DNA from: JBDRKE01 sp043814315
Lineage (GTDB): Bacteria > Omnitrophota > Gorgyraeia > Gygaellales > Profunditerraquicolaceae
Length of the DNA stretch: 64,000 nucleotides
Reading direction: 5' to 3'
Assembly (NCBI GenBank): GCA_043814315.1
Contig: JBDRKE010000010.1
Location: 69,397 to 133,396 of the forward strand
In this document: positions 57,262 through 64,000 of the stretch, in pieces
Layout: every line of letters starts with the position of its first letter
Numbering within the stretch: the stretch's first letter is position 1
The notes under the pieces: generated by a model
What the model saw: only the letters and a program-made list of their open reading frames with translations
Told to the model about the DNA's origin: nothing
Database searches by the model: none
Made by a program: the position numbers and the translations under genes

Positions 57262-58434
57262 ATGGAGATCGATAAACAATTAGCCATTATCAAGCGCGGC
57301 TGCGTTGGCATCATCTCTGAAGACGAGCTAAGAAGAAAATTAGAAGAGAGCCTAAAGTCAAAAAAGCCCTTGGTGATCAAGGCCGGATTTGACCCGACAG
57401 CCCCCGATATTCATTTAGGTCACACCGTTCTCTTAAGGAAGATGAGGCAATTCCAGGATTTAGGCCACCAGGTCATTTTCCTGATCGGGGATTTTACGGC
57501 GCGTATCGGCGACCCTACGGGAAGGTCGGAAAAAAGAAAACCGCTGACCCAGGAAGAAGTTGCCCGATACGCCCCCACCTATAAAAAACAGATCTCTAAA
57601 ATACTTGACCTAAAAAACTTGAAGATTGTTTTTAACAGCACCTGGTTCCAAAAGATGTCTGTTCTGGATTTTTTAGAGCTCACTCAACACGCTACCGTTT
57701 CCCAGATGCTGGCCAGGGAGGATTTCAAGAAAAGATTGTTCAAACAGGAGGATATTTCTCTATTGGAATTTATGTATCCGCTTTTGCAGGGTTATGATTC
57801 CGTGGTGTTAAAAGCGGATGTGGAGTTGGGTGGTACGGATCAGATTTTTAATCTCTTGGTGGGGCGGGATATCCAAAAGGATTTTTCATTATCCCCCCAG
57901 GTGGTCTTGACTATGCCGCTTCTGGAGGGGACAGACGGCCAGCAAAAGATGAGCAAGTCCTTTGCTAATTATATCGGTATCCATGAGACTCCTCAGGAGA
58001 TGTTCGGTAAGATCATGTCTGTAACTGATGAGCTTATGCTTAAGTATTATGAACTGTTGACGGATGAGGAGATGGAGGTTGTTAAGTCGCAGCACCCTCG
58101 GCAGGCCAAGATGAATCTGGCCAGGATCATCATTACTCAGTATCATGGCGAGAAAGAGGCGCGTTTGGCCGGGGAAGAATTTGAAAGGGTGTTCAGTCAG
58201 AAGCAGGTTCCACAAGAAATTCCGTCTTACCGATTGGGTTACGAGAAAAGAAATATCCTGGATATCCTCGTTGAGAGCGGTTGTGCGGTCAGTAAAAACG
58301 AAGCCCGCCGCCTCATCGCGCAGGGTGGGGTGTATCTGGAGAGTGAAAGAATCGATACAGAGGACGCCCTGATAGAAAAAGAAGGGATTCTTAAGGTCGG
58401 CAAGAGGCGTTTTCTAAAATTGGTCAAAAGCTAA
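57262..58434 (+). CDS. tyrS: Tyrosyl-tRNA synthetase
   Basis: 390 residues, class I synthetase. FDPTAPDIHLGHTVLL contains the HIGH-type HLGH; LLQGYDSVVLKADVELGGTDQ is the tyrosine-binding block; QQKMSKSFANYI the KMSKS loop (~residue 228). The C-terminal S4 RNA-binding domain is SCAVSKNEARRLIAQGGVYL. ATG 57262 is preceded by GGAAGAGG; upstream in-frame codons are repeat DNA, so the longer frame from 57196 is unlikely. A single tRNA charging enzyme, not part of an obvious operon. Confidence 0.95.
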   Translation: MEIDKQLAIIKRGCVGIISEDELRRKLEESLKSKKPLVIKAGFDPTAPDIHLGHTVLLRKMRQFQDLGHQVIFLIGDFTARIGDPTGRSEKRKPLTQEEVARYAPTYKKQISKILDLKNLKIVFNSTWFQKMSVLDFLELTQHATVSQMLAREDFKKRLFKQEDISLLEFMYPLLQGYDSVVLKADVELGGTDQIFNLLVGRDIQKDFSLSPQVVLTMPLLEGTDGQQKMSKSFANYIGIHETPQEMFGKIMSVTDELMLKYYELLTDEEMEVVKSQHPRQAKMNLARIIITQYHGEKEARLAGEEFERVFSQKQVPQEIPSYRLGYEKRNILDILVESGCAVSKNEARRLIAQGGVYLESERIDTEDALIEKEGILKVGKRRFLKLVKS

Positions 58435-58497
58435 GATTATCCTTTTGCGCTATTTTACCCATTTGTCAGCATATGATTTTTCTGGCGGAGTCAAATA

Positions 58498-59736
58498 GTG
58501 ATAAAAGATTTAAGAGATAGAGACGGGTTCGCTAAAAACGTAGCTTTTGTTTTTCTAGGGACATCAGTCGTTAATTTCTTTAATCTTCTTTATCAACTTT
58601 ACGTTGCCCACCGATTGACGCCCCAAGATTTCGCGGCATTCAATTCATTGATTTCGATATACATACTACTTTCCTCCCCCCTCATGACGCTTCAGACAGC
58701 CGTAGGTAAATACGGAGCCCAGTTTCGCGCCTGCGGTGGTATCTCTAAGGTAACTGTCCTGTTAAACGGTTTATTAAAGAGATCTTTGGGATTTGCCCTG
58801 GCGACATTCCTGTTGTTTTTCTTAATCTCCGGTTTAATCTTTCAAAGGCTTAAGATTCCTTCCTCCGCCTCTGGCCTGATTCTGGCTGCCATCATTGCCT
58901 CCAGCTGGCTAACGCCTATCCTGTGGGGTGGACTTCAAGGCCAGGAGCTTTTTTTATGGCTCACTCTTGTCTTGTTAGTCACAGCACTCTTGAAATTGAT
59001 TTTTTCAGTCGTTTTTATCCACTTAGGGATGAATTTTTCAGGTGCCCTGCTTGCCCTTCTCTTGGCATCTTGCGTAGGCATCGCGTTATCTCTATTAGGA
59101 CTCAGGCGTTTTCTTCGCAAGCCCCCTGGAAAAGAAGATGTTAACTTTCGGGAGATTTTTATCTATGGTTTACCTGTGGCCGTGGCCTTTTTCTTATTTA
59201 TGAATCTGGTCAACATGGATATGATATTGGTGAAATATTTTTTTACGCCCAAGGCAAGCGGTTTTTATTCGTTGGCGCAGATGATAGGAAAGGTCTTTCT
59301 GTATCTGCCTTTGGCTATCAGCATGGTATTGCTTCCCAGGGCAAGCGCCCTTCATGCGCAAAGATTAGATACAGCCGCTATATTGAAAAGATCGCTTTTG
59401 TATGCATCGCTTTTGTGCGTTTTGGCCCTCCTTTTATTCAATCTTTTCCCGACATTCACTCTAAAGGCGCTGACCGGAAAGGCGTTTGCCGAATCTGTTT
59501 TTTTAGGCAGGCTGTTTGGCCTCTCCATGACCTTTTTTACGCTCCTCTACTTGCTCATCACGTATTTCCTTGCCATCAAGGACCTGCGTTTCATTAAATA
59601 TCTCGTCATAGGCTCGTTAGCGCAATTCTTTGGCATCGTTTTTTTCCATCAAAATCTTGTTCAGGTTCAGGCGGTCCTGTGCGTGAATGCCATGTTTTTA
59701 TTCGGTATTCATCTGGCACTCGTTTTTAAGAAATGA
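58498..59736 (+). CDS. Wzx-type polysaccharide flippase
   Basis: 412 residues with about 12 membrane helices. NVAFVFLGTSVVNFFNLLYQLYVAHRLTPQDFAAFNSLISI is split over the conserved first two helices of polysaccharide transporters (MATE/MOP superfamily). It would flip lipid-linked sugar units across the inner membrane. GTG 58498 start. It is followed with a 4-bp overlap by a GT2 gene, opening the glycan cluster. Confidence 0.85.
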   Translation: MIKDLRDRDGFAKNVAFVFLGTSVVNFFNLLYQLYVAHRLTPQDFAAFNSLISIYILLSSPLMTLQTAVGKYGAQFRACGGISKVTVLLNGLLKRSLGFALATFLLFFLISGLIFQRLKIPSSASGLILAAIIASSWLTPILWGGLQGQELFLWLTLVLLVTALLKLIFSVVFIHLGMNFSGALLALLLASCVGIALSLLGLRRFLRKPPGKEDVNFREIFIYGLPVAVAFFLFMNLVNMDMILVKYFFTPKASGFYSLAQMIGKVFLYLPLAISMVLLPRASALHAQRLDTAAILKRSLLYASLLCVLALLLFNLFPTFTLKALTGKAFAESVFLGRLFGLSMTFFTLLYLLITYFLAIKDLRFIKYLVIGSLAQFFGIVFFHQNLVQVQAVLCVNAMFLFGIHLALVFKK

Positions 59737-60527
59737 AAGGTCTCAAAGAAAAAGTCAGCGTCATCATGCCCGCTTTTAATGAGGGCAACCGCATCCAGCA
59801 GAGCATAAGGGAGACGGCAGGAGTCTTTTCGTCCGCAGGCTGTACGTGGGAACTTATTGTGATGGATGACGGATCTAGCGACGATACATTTGAAAAAGCC
59901 AACGCGCTCCTCAAAGAGTATCCTGAGAACCTCATGGTTAAAAAGAATCCTATGAATCTCGGCAAGGGTCGGGCGCTTAAAAAGGCGATTCATTATGTCA
60001 AGGGAGAATATGTTGTGTTTCTTGACGCCGATATGGATTTGCATCCACTTCAGATCGAAACCCTTTTTGACATGATGCAGCTCAATAATTCCGACATCGT
60101 CATCGGATCCAAGCTGCATCCGAATTCCAAGGTGGATTATCCGCTCTGGCGTAAGCTCATGAGCTTCGTTTATTATTGTCTGGTCAAATTTTTATTCAAT
60201 CTGCCCTGTCATGATACCCAGACAGGACTCAAGGTCTTTCGAGCCGAAGTGCTGCACCGTGTTTTCCCCCGTCTTTTGGTCAAACAATTCGCCTTTGATT
60301 TGGAGCTTCTTGTGAATGCGCATCACCTGGGGTACAAAATATCCGAGGCGCCCATCGTATTGAATTCTCAGAGATACCACGGCCGGATAGGCTTTCAGTC
60401 AGCCTATTCCACGTTTTTGGATACGCTGGCCATATTTTATCGCTTGCGCATTATAAGATACTATGACCGTATCGATTATTATCGTCACAAAAACATGGCA
60501 AAAGAATTTAGAAGAGTGCGTCGCTAG
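59733..60527 (+). CDS. Family 2 glycosyltransferase, polyprenyl-phosphate glucose synthase-like
   Basis: 264 residues. VSVIMPAFNEGNRIQQSI, LIVMDDGSSDDTFE, NLGKGRALKKAIHYVKGEYV and FLDADMDLHP (DxD) match dolichyl- or undecaprenyl-phosphate glucosyltransferases. CHDTQTGLKVFRAEVL is the conserved acceptor loop. No C-terminal membrane spans, so a soluble or peripheral form. It overlaps the next gene by 65 bp in another frame. Confidence 0.85.
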   Translation: MKGLKEKVSVIMPAFNEGNRIQQSIRETAGVFSSAGCTWELIVMDDGSSDDTFEKANALLKEYPENLMVKKNPMNLGKGRALKKAIHYVKGEYVVFLDADMDLHPLQIETLFDMMQLNNSDIVIGSKLHPNSKVDYPLWRKLMSFVYYCLVKFLFNLPCHDTQTGLKVFRAEVLHRVFPRLLVKQFAFDLELLVNAHHLGYKISEAPIVLNSQRYHGRIGFQSAYSTFLDTLAIFYRLRIIRYYDRIDYYRHKNMAKEFRRVRR

Positions 60528-61440
60528 GTGTCAGGAACTGAATTTTTCTGATTTTGAGATTCTCGTTTTTCCTGATAATGAGCTTACGCCAAGCGATTGT
60601 TCTCGGATGAGGTTAGAGTCTGTCCGTGTTTTTCCTACGGGGCCGGTGTGTCCTGCGGACAAGCGTGATATGGCCCTGAAATACGCCAAAGGAGGGATCA
60701 TCGCCTTTATTGATGATGATGCATATCCTAGTAGGGATTGGCTCAGGAATGCCGAGATCCATTTTAAAGATGAAAAAGTGGCGGCGGTCGCAGGGCCGGC
60801 TATGACAGCGCAGGAAGATAATCTTCGGCAAAAAGCAAGCGGTGCGGTTTATGCCTGTTTTTTAGTCAGTGGCCCGTACACCTACCGCTATGAGCCAAAG
60901 GAAAAGAGGGAAGTGGATGATTTTCCCAGTTGTAATTTTTTGGTGCGTAAATCCGTGTTGCAGAAATTAGACGGTTTTCATACCCGTTTCTGGCCGGGAG
61001 AAGATACCAGATTATGCGCGGATATCACTAAGAAGTTAGGTAAAAAAATTATTTATGATCCGCTAGTTTACGTCTGGCATCACCGCAGGCCCTTATTTAT
61101 TTCTCATCTTAGACAGGTTTCGCGTTATGCCCTTCACAGGGGGTATTTTGCAAAAAGATACCCAGAGACCTCCCGCAAGTTCGCTTACTTTATGCCTACA
61201 GCTTTTGTAATAGCCATATTAACAGGAGGTATCCTGTCTATGTTTTTCCCTTTCTTAAGAGGGCTTTACTTCCTGGGTTTGTCGTTTTATGTTTTTTTAG
61301 TTTTTATCTTTAGCATTTCTAAAGAGTTGCGTTTGATTCCTTTGGTTTTTTCTGGTATAATACTTACTCATATTGCCTACGGGATTTATTTTTTAACAGG
61401 CATGTTTTCAAAAAGATTAAGGGAAGAGGTTAGGCCATAA
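60463..61440 (+). CDS. Family 2 glycosyltransferase with C-terminal membrane helices
   Basis: 325 residues. SIIIVTKTWQKNLEECVARC opens the GT-A fold; IAFIDDDAYPSRDWL is the DxD motif, CNFLVRKSVLQKLDGFH and WPGEDTRLCADITKKLG the acceptor and ED catalytic blocks. Two or three hydrophobic spans at ~245-310 anchor it. This resembles rhamnosyl- or mycofactocin-type GT2 proteins. The ATG at 60463 lies well inside the previous gene; the long overlap (65 bp) is unusual but both frames are intact. Confidence 0.85.
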   Translation: MTVSIIIVTKTWQKNLEECVARCQELNFSDFEILVFPDNELTPSDCSRMRLESVRVFPTGPVCPADKRDMALKYAKGGIIAFIDDDAYPSRDWLRNAEIHFKDEKVAAVAGPAMTAQEDNLRQKASGAVYACFLVSGPYTYRYEPKEKREVDDFPSCNFLVRKSVLQKLDGFHTRFWPGEDTRLCADITKKLGKKIIYDPLVYVWHHRRPLFISHLRQVSRYALHRGYFAKRYPETSRKFAYFMPTAFVIAILTGGILSMFFPFLRGLYFLGLSFYVFLVFIFSISKELRLIPLVFSGIILTHIAYGIYFLTGMFSKRLREEVRP

Positions 61441-61459
61441 AAATAAGGATTTCTGATAG

Positions 61460-62968
61460 GTGAAAGTTTTAATTTCTTATCCTCCCATTTCAAGTATTAA
61501 AGGTTGCTGTACTCTCGGCCAAAACAGGCAATTTCAGTATTTTAAAGAGCCTACCTATATTTATCCCGTTGTGCCCGCGCAGGCAGCCACACTGCTTAAA
61601 CAGGCAGGCCATGAGGTCATTTGGAATGACAGCATCGCGCAAGAATGGAGTTATGAGAGATTTCTGGATTTTATAAGAGCGGAACAGCCTGATTTGATTG
61701 CCTTTGAAACCAAAACCCCGGTTGTTAAGCTTCATTGGAAGATCATCAACGAAATAAAGGGACTTTTCTCTGGGGGGGAGACTAGGCCTACGATTGCCTT
61801 ATTCGGCGACCACGTGACAGCTTTGCCTGAGGAGTCCATGCAGAATTGCGATGTGGACTTTATTCTGACTGGAGGAGATTACGATTTTTTGTTATCGAAT
61901 TTATGCAATAGTCTAGAAAAATTACCAGTTACTGATTACCGATTACTGATTACTGAATTAGAACCAGGTATATGGTATCGCGACAACCTCCAGATAAAAA
62001 ACACAGGGCCTTTTAAGCTTAATCATGATTTAAATACTCTCCCCTTTATTGACCGGGATTTGACGCGCTGGCCCTTATATGCCTTTAAGAACGGGAATTT
62101 TAAAAGGACGCCGGGAACATACGTCATGTCCGGACGGGATTGTTGGTATCATGCCTGCACCTACTGTTCTTGGCCAACGCTTTATCCTGAATTCAGGGCG
62201 CGAAATGTAGAAAATGTTCTGGATGAGATTGGAGAATTAATTGCGAAGTATCAGATCAGAGAGATTATGGATGACACCGGCTGTTTTCCAGTCGGAGGCT
62301 GGTTAAGAGAATTTTGTCATGGTTTTATCAAGCGAGGCTTTCATAAAAAAGTATATCTTGACTGCAATGTGCGTTTCGGCAGCCTGACTTCGCAAGATTT
62401 CTCTCTTATGAAAAAAGCCAATTTTCGTCTTTTGCTTTTCGGATTGGAATCAGCGAACCAGAAGACTCTGGATAGAGTTAATAAAAATTTAAAGGTGGAA
62501 AAGATTGCGCAGGACACTGAAGCAGCTACTCGCGCAGGATTATTTCCGCATATTTCGATCATGTTCGGTTACCCTTGGGAGAGTTATGCAGATGCCTTAG
62601 AGACATTTAACCTGGGTAGAAGGCTTCTCAAGAAGGGATTGGCCTACACTCTGCAGGCAACGCTTGTGATTCCTTATCCCGGAACGCCCCTTTTTGAGCA
62701 ATGTAAGCAGGGTAATTTGTTAAGGACCGTGGACTGGGATGATTATGATATGAAACAGCCGGTGATAAAAACGTCGATTCCGCAGGAGCAATTGATGCAA
62801 CTGATTCAGGGGATGTATAGGGTGAGTTTTGACCCGGAATTTATTTTGAGAAGGATTTCTTCTGTCAGGGACAAGGATGATCTTTTATACGATTTACGGG
62901 CAGCAAAAAAAGTATTTGGGCATATTCTTGATTTTAGGAAGGAAGCGAAACAATGCCTTGGACATTGA
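61460..62968 (+). CDS. B12-binding-type radical SAM protein of the glycan cluster
   Basis: 502 residues from GTG 61460. The N-terminal ~180 residues are a cobalamin-binding-like domain (LISYPPISSIKG... GDHVTALPEESM) though the classic DxHxxG is not obvious. The radical SAM site reads RDCWYHACTYCSWP, that is CX4CX2C, one residue longer than the usual spacing. NVRFGSL and LLFGLESANQKTLDRVNKNL are standard barrel parts. Five heptamers are inserted in frame at 61922-61956. The role may be sugar or lipid modification in polysaccharide synthesis; substrate unknown. Confidence 0.8.
   Translation: MKVLISYPPISSIKGCCTLGQNRQFQYFKEPTYIYPVVPAQAATLLKQAGHEVIWNDSIAQEWSYERFLDFIRAEQPDLIAFETKTPVVKLHWKIINEIKGLFSGGETRPTIALFGDHVTALPEESMQNCDVDFILTGGDYDFLLSNLCNSLEKLPVTDYRLLITELEPGIWYRDNLQIKNTGPFKLNHDLNTLPFIDRDLTRWPLYAFKNGNFKRTPGTYVMSGRDCWYHACTYCSWPTLYPEFRARNVENVLDEIGELIAKYQIREIMDDTGCFPVGGWLREFCHGFIKRGFHKKVYLDCNVRFGSLTSQDFSLMKKANFRLLLFGLESANQKTLDRVNKNLKVEKIAQDTEAATRAGLFPHISIMFGYPWESYADALETFNLGRRLLKKGLAYTLQATLVIPYPGTPLFEQCKQGNLLRTVDWDDYDMKQPVIKTSIPQEQLMQLIQGMYRVSFDPEFILRRISSVRDKDDLLYDLRAAKKVFGHILDFRKEAKQCLGH
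61922..61956 (+). repeat. Five-heptamer array inside the radical SAM gene
   Basis: The units are TTACCAG, TTACTGA, TTACCGA, TTACTGA, TTACTGA: five units, 35 nt, translated as LPVTDYRLLITE between the B12-like and radical SAM domains. Confidence 0.92.
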
Positions 62969-63216
62969 TCGGCACTCTAGCAGCCACGCTGACCATGTTT
63001 TCCTTTATCCCGCAGATCATCAAGGTGCTTAAAAACCGATCTGCCAAAGACGTCAGCCTGACGATGATCCTGCAGTTATCTTTGGGCGTTTCCTTGTGGA
63101 TTATCTATGGTTTTCATTTAAAAGACCCCATCATTATAGCGGCGAACAGCGTGACGCTGGTATCATTGGTCGTGTTATTGCTGCTCTATTTTAATTACGG
63201 AAGGACGGTCAAATGA
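62953..63216 (+). CDS. SemiSWEET-type sugar transporter
   Basis: 87 residues, three membrane helices. TMFSFIPQIIKVLKNRSAKDVSLTM is the PQ-loop repeat with the conserved Pro-Gln, and SLGVSLWIIYGFHLKDPIIIAANSV the third helix with the Asn of the sugar pocket. SemiSWEETs work as dimers in facilitated sugar transport. It overlaps the radical SAM gene by 16 bp and rfbA by 4 bp, so it is built into the glycan operon, an uncommon place for this family. Confidence 0.9.
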   Translation: MPWTLIGTLAATLTMFSFIPQIIKVLKNRSAKDVSLTMILQLSLGVSLWIIYGFHLKDPIIIAANSVTLVSLVVLLLLYFNYGRTVK

Positions 63217-64000
63217 AAGGAATCATTTTAGCCGGAGGAAAAGCCACGCGACTCTATCCGATCACCAAAGGAGTATGTAAACAGCTGCTTCCTGTCTATG
63301 ATAAGCCCATGGTTTATTATCCGTTGTCGGCTCTGATGCTGGCGGGTATAAGGGATATCCTGATTATATCCACAGCCTTGGATAGCCCCCGATTTAAGGA
63401 TCTGCTGGGGGATGGCCGGGAGCTTGGGATAAGGCTCTCCTACGCCGTACAAAAACAGCCCAAAGGCATAGCGGAAAGTTTTCTCATAGCAGAGAAGTTC
63501 ATCGGCCAGGACACGGTTGCTTTAGTCTTAGGGGATAATATATTTTACGGACATAACCTTACCGAAATCTTAAAAGACGCCTCTTCTTTAAAAAAGGGAG
63601 CTATCACGCTGGGATATTACGTAAAAAACCCCCAGCGTTACGGCGTGATACAGTTTGATGAGAGGCTTAAGGTTATTTCCATTCAGGAAAAGCCCAAAAA
63701 TCCCAAATCGAACTGGGTCGTCACCGGGTTTTATTTCTATGATAATAGCGTGGTGAATATCGCCAAGAAACTTAAGCCATCTGCCCGCGGAGAGCTCGAG
63801 ATTACAGATATTAACAATGCCTATCTGAAGAGGGGTGAGTTAAAAGTGAAATTATTAAGCCGTGGATTTGCATGGCTCGATACAGGTACCTTTGACTCTC
63901 TGATTGACGCCTCTATTTTTATCAAAACCATTGAGGAGAGGCAGGGATTAAAAATCGGCTGCATTGAAGAAGTAGCTTACAGGATGGGTTTTATCCGCAA
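63213..64000 (+). CDS. rfbA: Glucose-1-phosphate thymidylyltransferase (3' end cut by window)
   Basis: About 262 residues visible of a usual ~290. GIILAGGKATRLYPITKGV is the nucleotide loop, KQLLPVYDKPMVYYPLS the sugar-phosphate site, LVLGDNIFYGHNL the metal-binding aspartate block, EKPKNPKSNWVVTGFYFYD and FAWLDTGTFDSL further family blocks. It makes dTDP-glucose, the precursor of dTDP-rhamnose and other sugars. ATG 63213 overlaps the SemiSWEET stop. rfbB, C and D probably follow outside the window. Confidence 0.95.
   Translation, partial: MKGIILAGGKATRLYPITKGVCKQLLPVYDKPMVYYPLSALMLAGIRDILIISTALDSPRFKDLLGDGRELGIRLSYAVQKQPKGIAESFLIAEKFIGQDTVALVLGDNIFYGHNLTEILKDASSLKKGAITLGYYVKNPQRYGVIQFDERLKVISIQEKPKNPKSNWVVTGFYFYDNSVVNIAKKLKPSARGELEITDINNAYLKRGELKVKLLSRGFAWLDTGTFDSLIDASIFIKTIEERQGLKIGCIEEVAYRMGFIR

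Noticed and set aside
60463..60527. Frameshift joining the two GT2 genes at 59733 and 60463
   Set aside because: Each has a complete GT2 fold with its own start and catalytic motifs; the 65-bp overlap is simply long.

Overview
The window is a gene-dense stretch of an uncultivated, Gram-negative-type bacterium. It carries outer-membrane secretins, an ExbB/ExbD/TonB-like set, lysine synthesis through LL-diaminopimelate aminotransferase (the route used by Chlamydiae and other PVC-related lineages), and several surface and pilin families. This mix fits Candidatus Omnitrophota (OP3) or a close relative. The lineage is an inference from gene content; no rRNA gene is present to confirm it. Nearly every gene is on the + strand, often with 1-26 bp overlaps, and GTG and TTG starts are common.

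Layout. 1-7975: the end of argH, then the lysine/diaminopimelate set lysA-dapF-dapA-dapB-dapL, folK, panC and an aspartate dehydrogenase. 8147-13353: a small internally duplicated basic protein, two lipid-linked glycosyltransferase genes and uvrA. 13374-18238: a large TPR protein, an ExbB/ExbD pair, a TonB-like protein and a membrane zinc-ribbon protein. 18425-29361: type IV pilus/type II secretion locus 1 (fused PilM-PilN, PilO, PilP, secretin, ATPase, platform protein and five prepilins). 29402-33406: a tRNA-Ala in a nest of hairpins, then an AmmeMemoRadiSam pair whose two proteins both appear exported, followed by a CcdA-like membrane protein. 33411-37475: rsmE, an MtaB-type methylthiotransferase, a surface protein and a major pilin. 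37631-46411: a TMTC-like protein and pilus locus 2 (four pilin-like genes, separate PilM, N, O and P, and a second secretin, but no ATPase or platform gene). 46487-58434: housekeeping genes (a truncated DUF2344 protein, rng, rplU, obgE, proB, proA, nadD, rpe, a phosphohexomutase, plsC, a split rpsA, tyrS). 58498-64000: the start of a surface-polysaccharide cluster (flippase, two GT2 enzymes, a B12-type radical SAM protein, SemiSWEET, rfbA cut by the window end).

The most unusual feature is the repeat landscape. Many short arrays with a 7-nt period, often exactly five units (35 nt), occur with many different unit sequences. Between genes they tend to form inverted pairs, giving large hairpins, often around a GC-rich palindrome. 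Inside genes single arrays sit in frame in lysA, dapF, a PilP-like gene, a radical SAM gene and the TPR gene. In the Memo-AMMECR1 and PilP-like genes the array encodes the hydrophobic core of the signal peptide. Related octamer or palindrome insertions lie in uvrA, the methylthiotransferase gene, dapF and a prepilin leader. Separate repeat families are a five-unit tandem hairpin array with covarying stems ahead of the pilin operon, and two ~110-bp structured elements resembling non-coding parts of IS200/IS605-type elements.

Other points worth attention: rpsA is split by an in-frame TAA that also creates a Shine-Dalgarno sequence for a downstream GTG; rpmA is missing from its usual place between rplU and obgE; and a radical SAM protein has CX4CX2C instead of CX3CX2C spacing. 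All calls come from reading the sequence; no database search was run.
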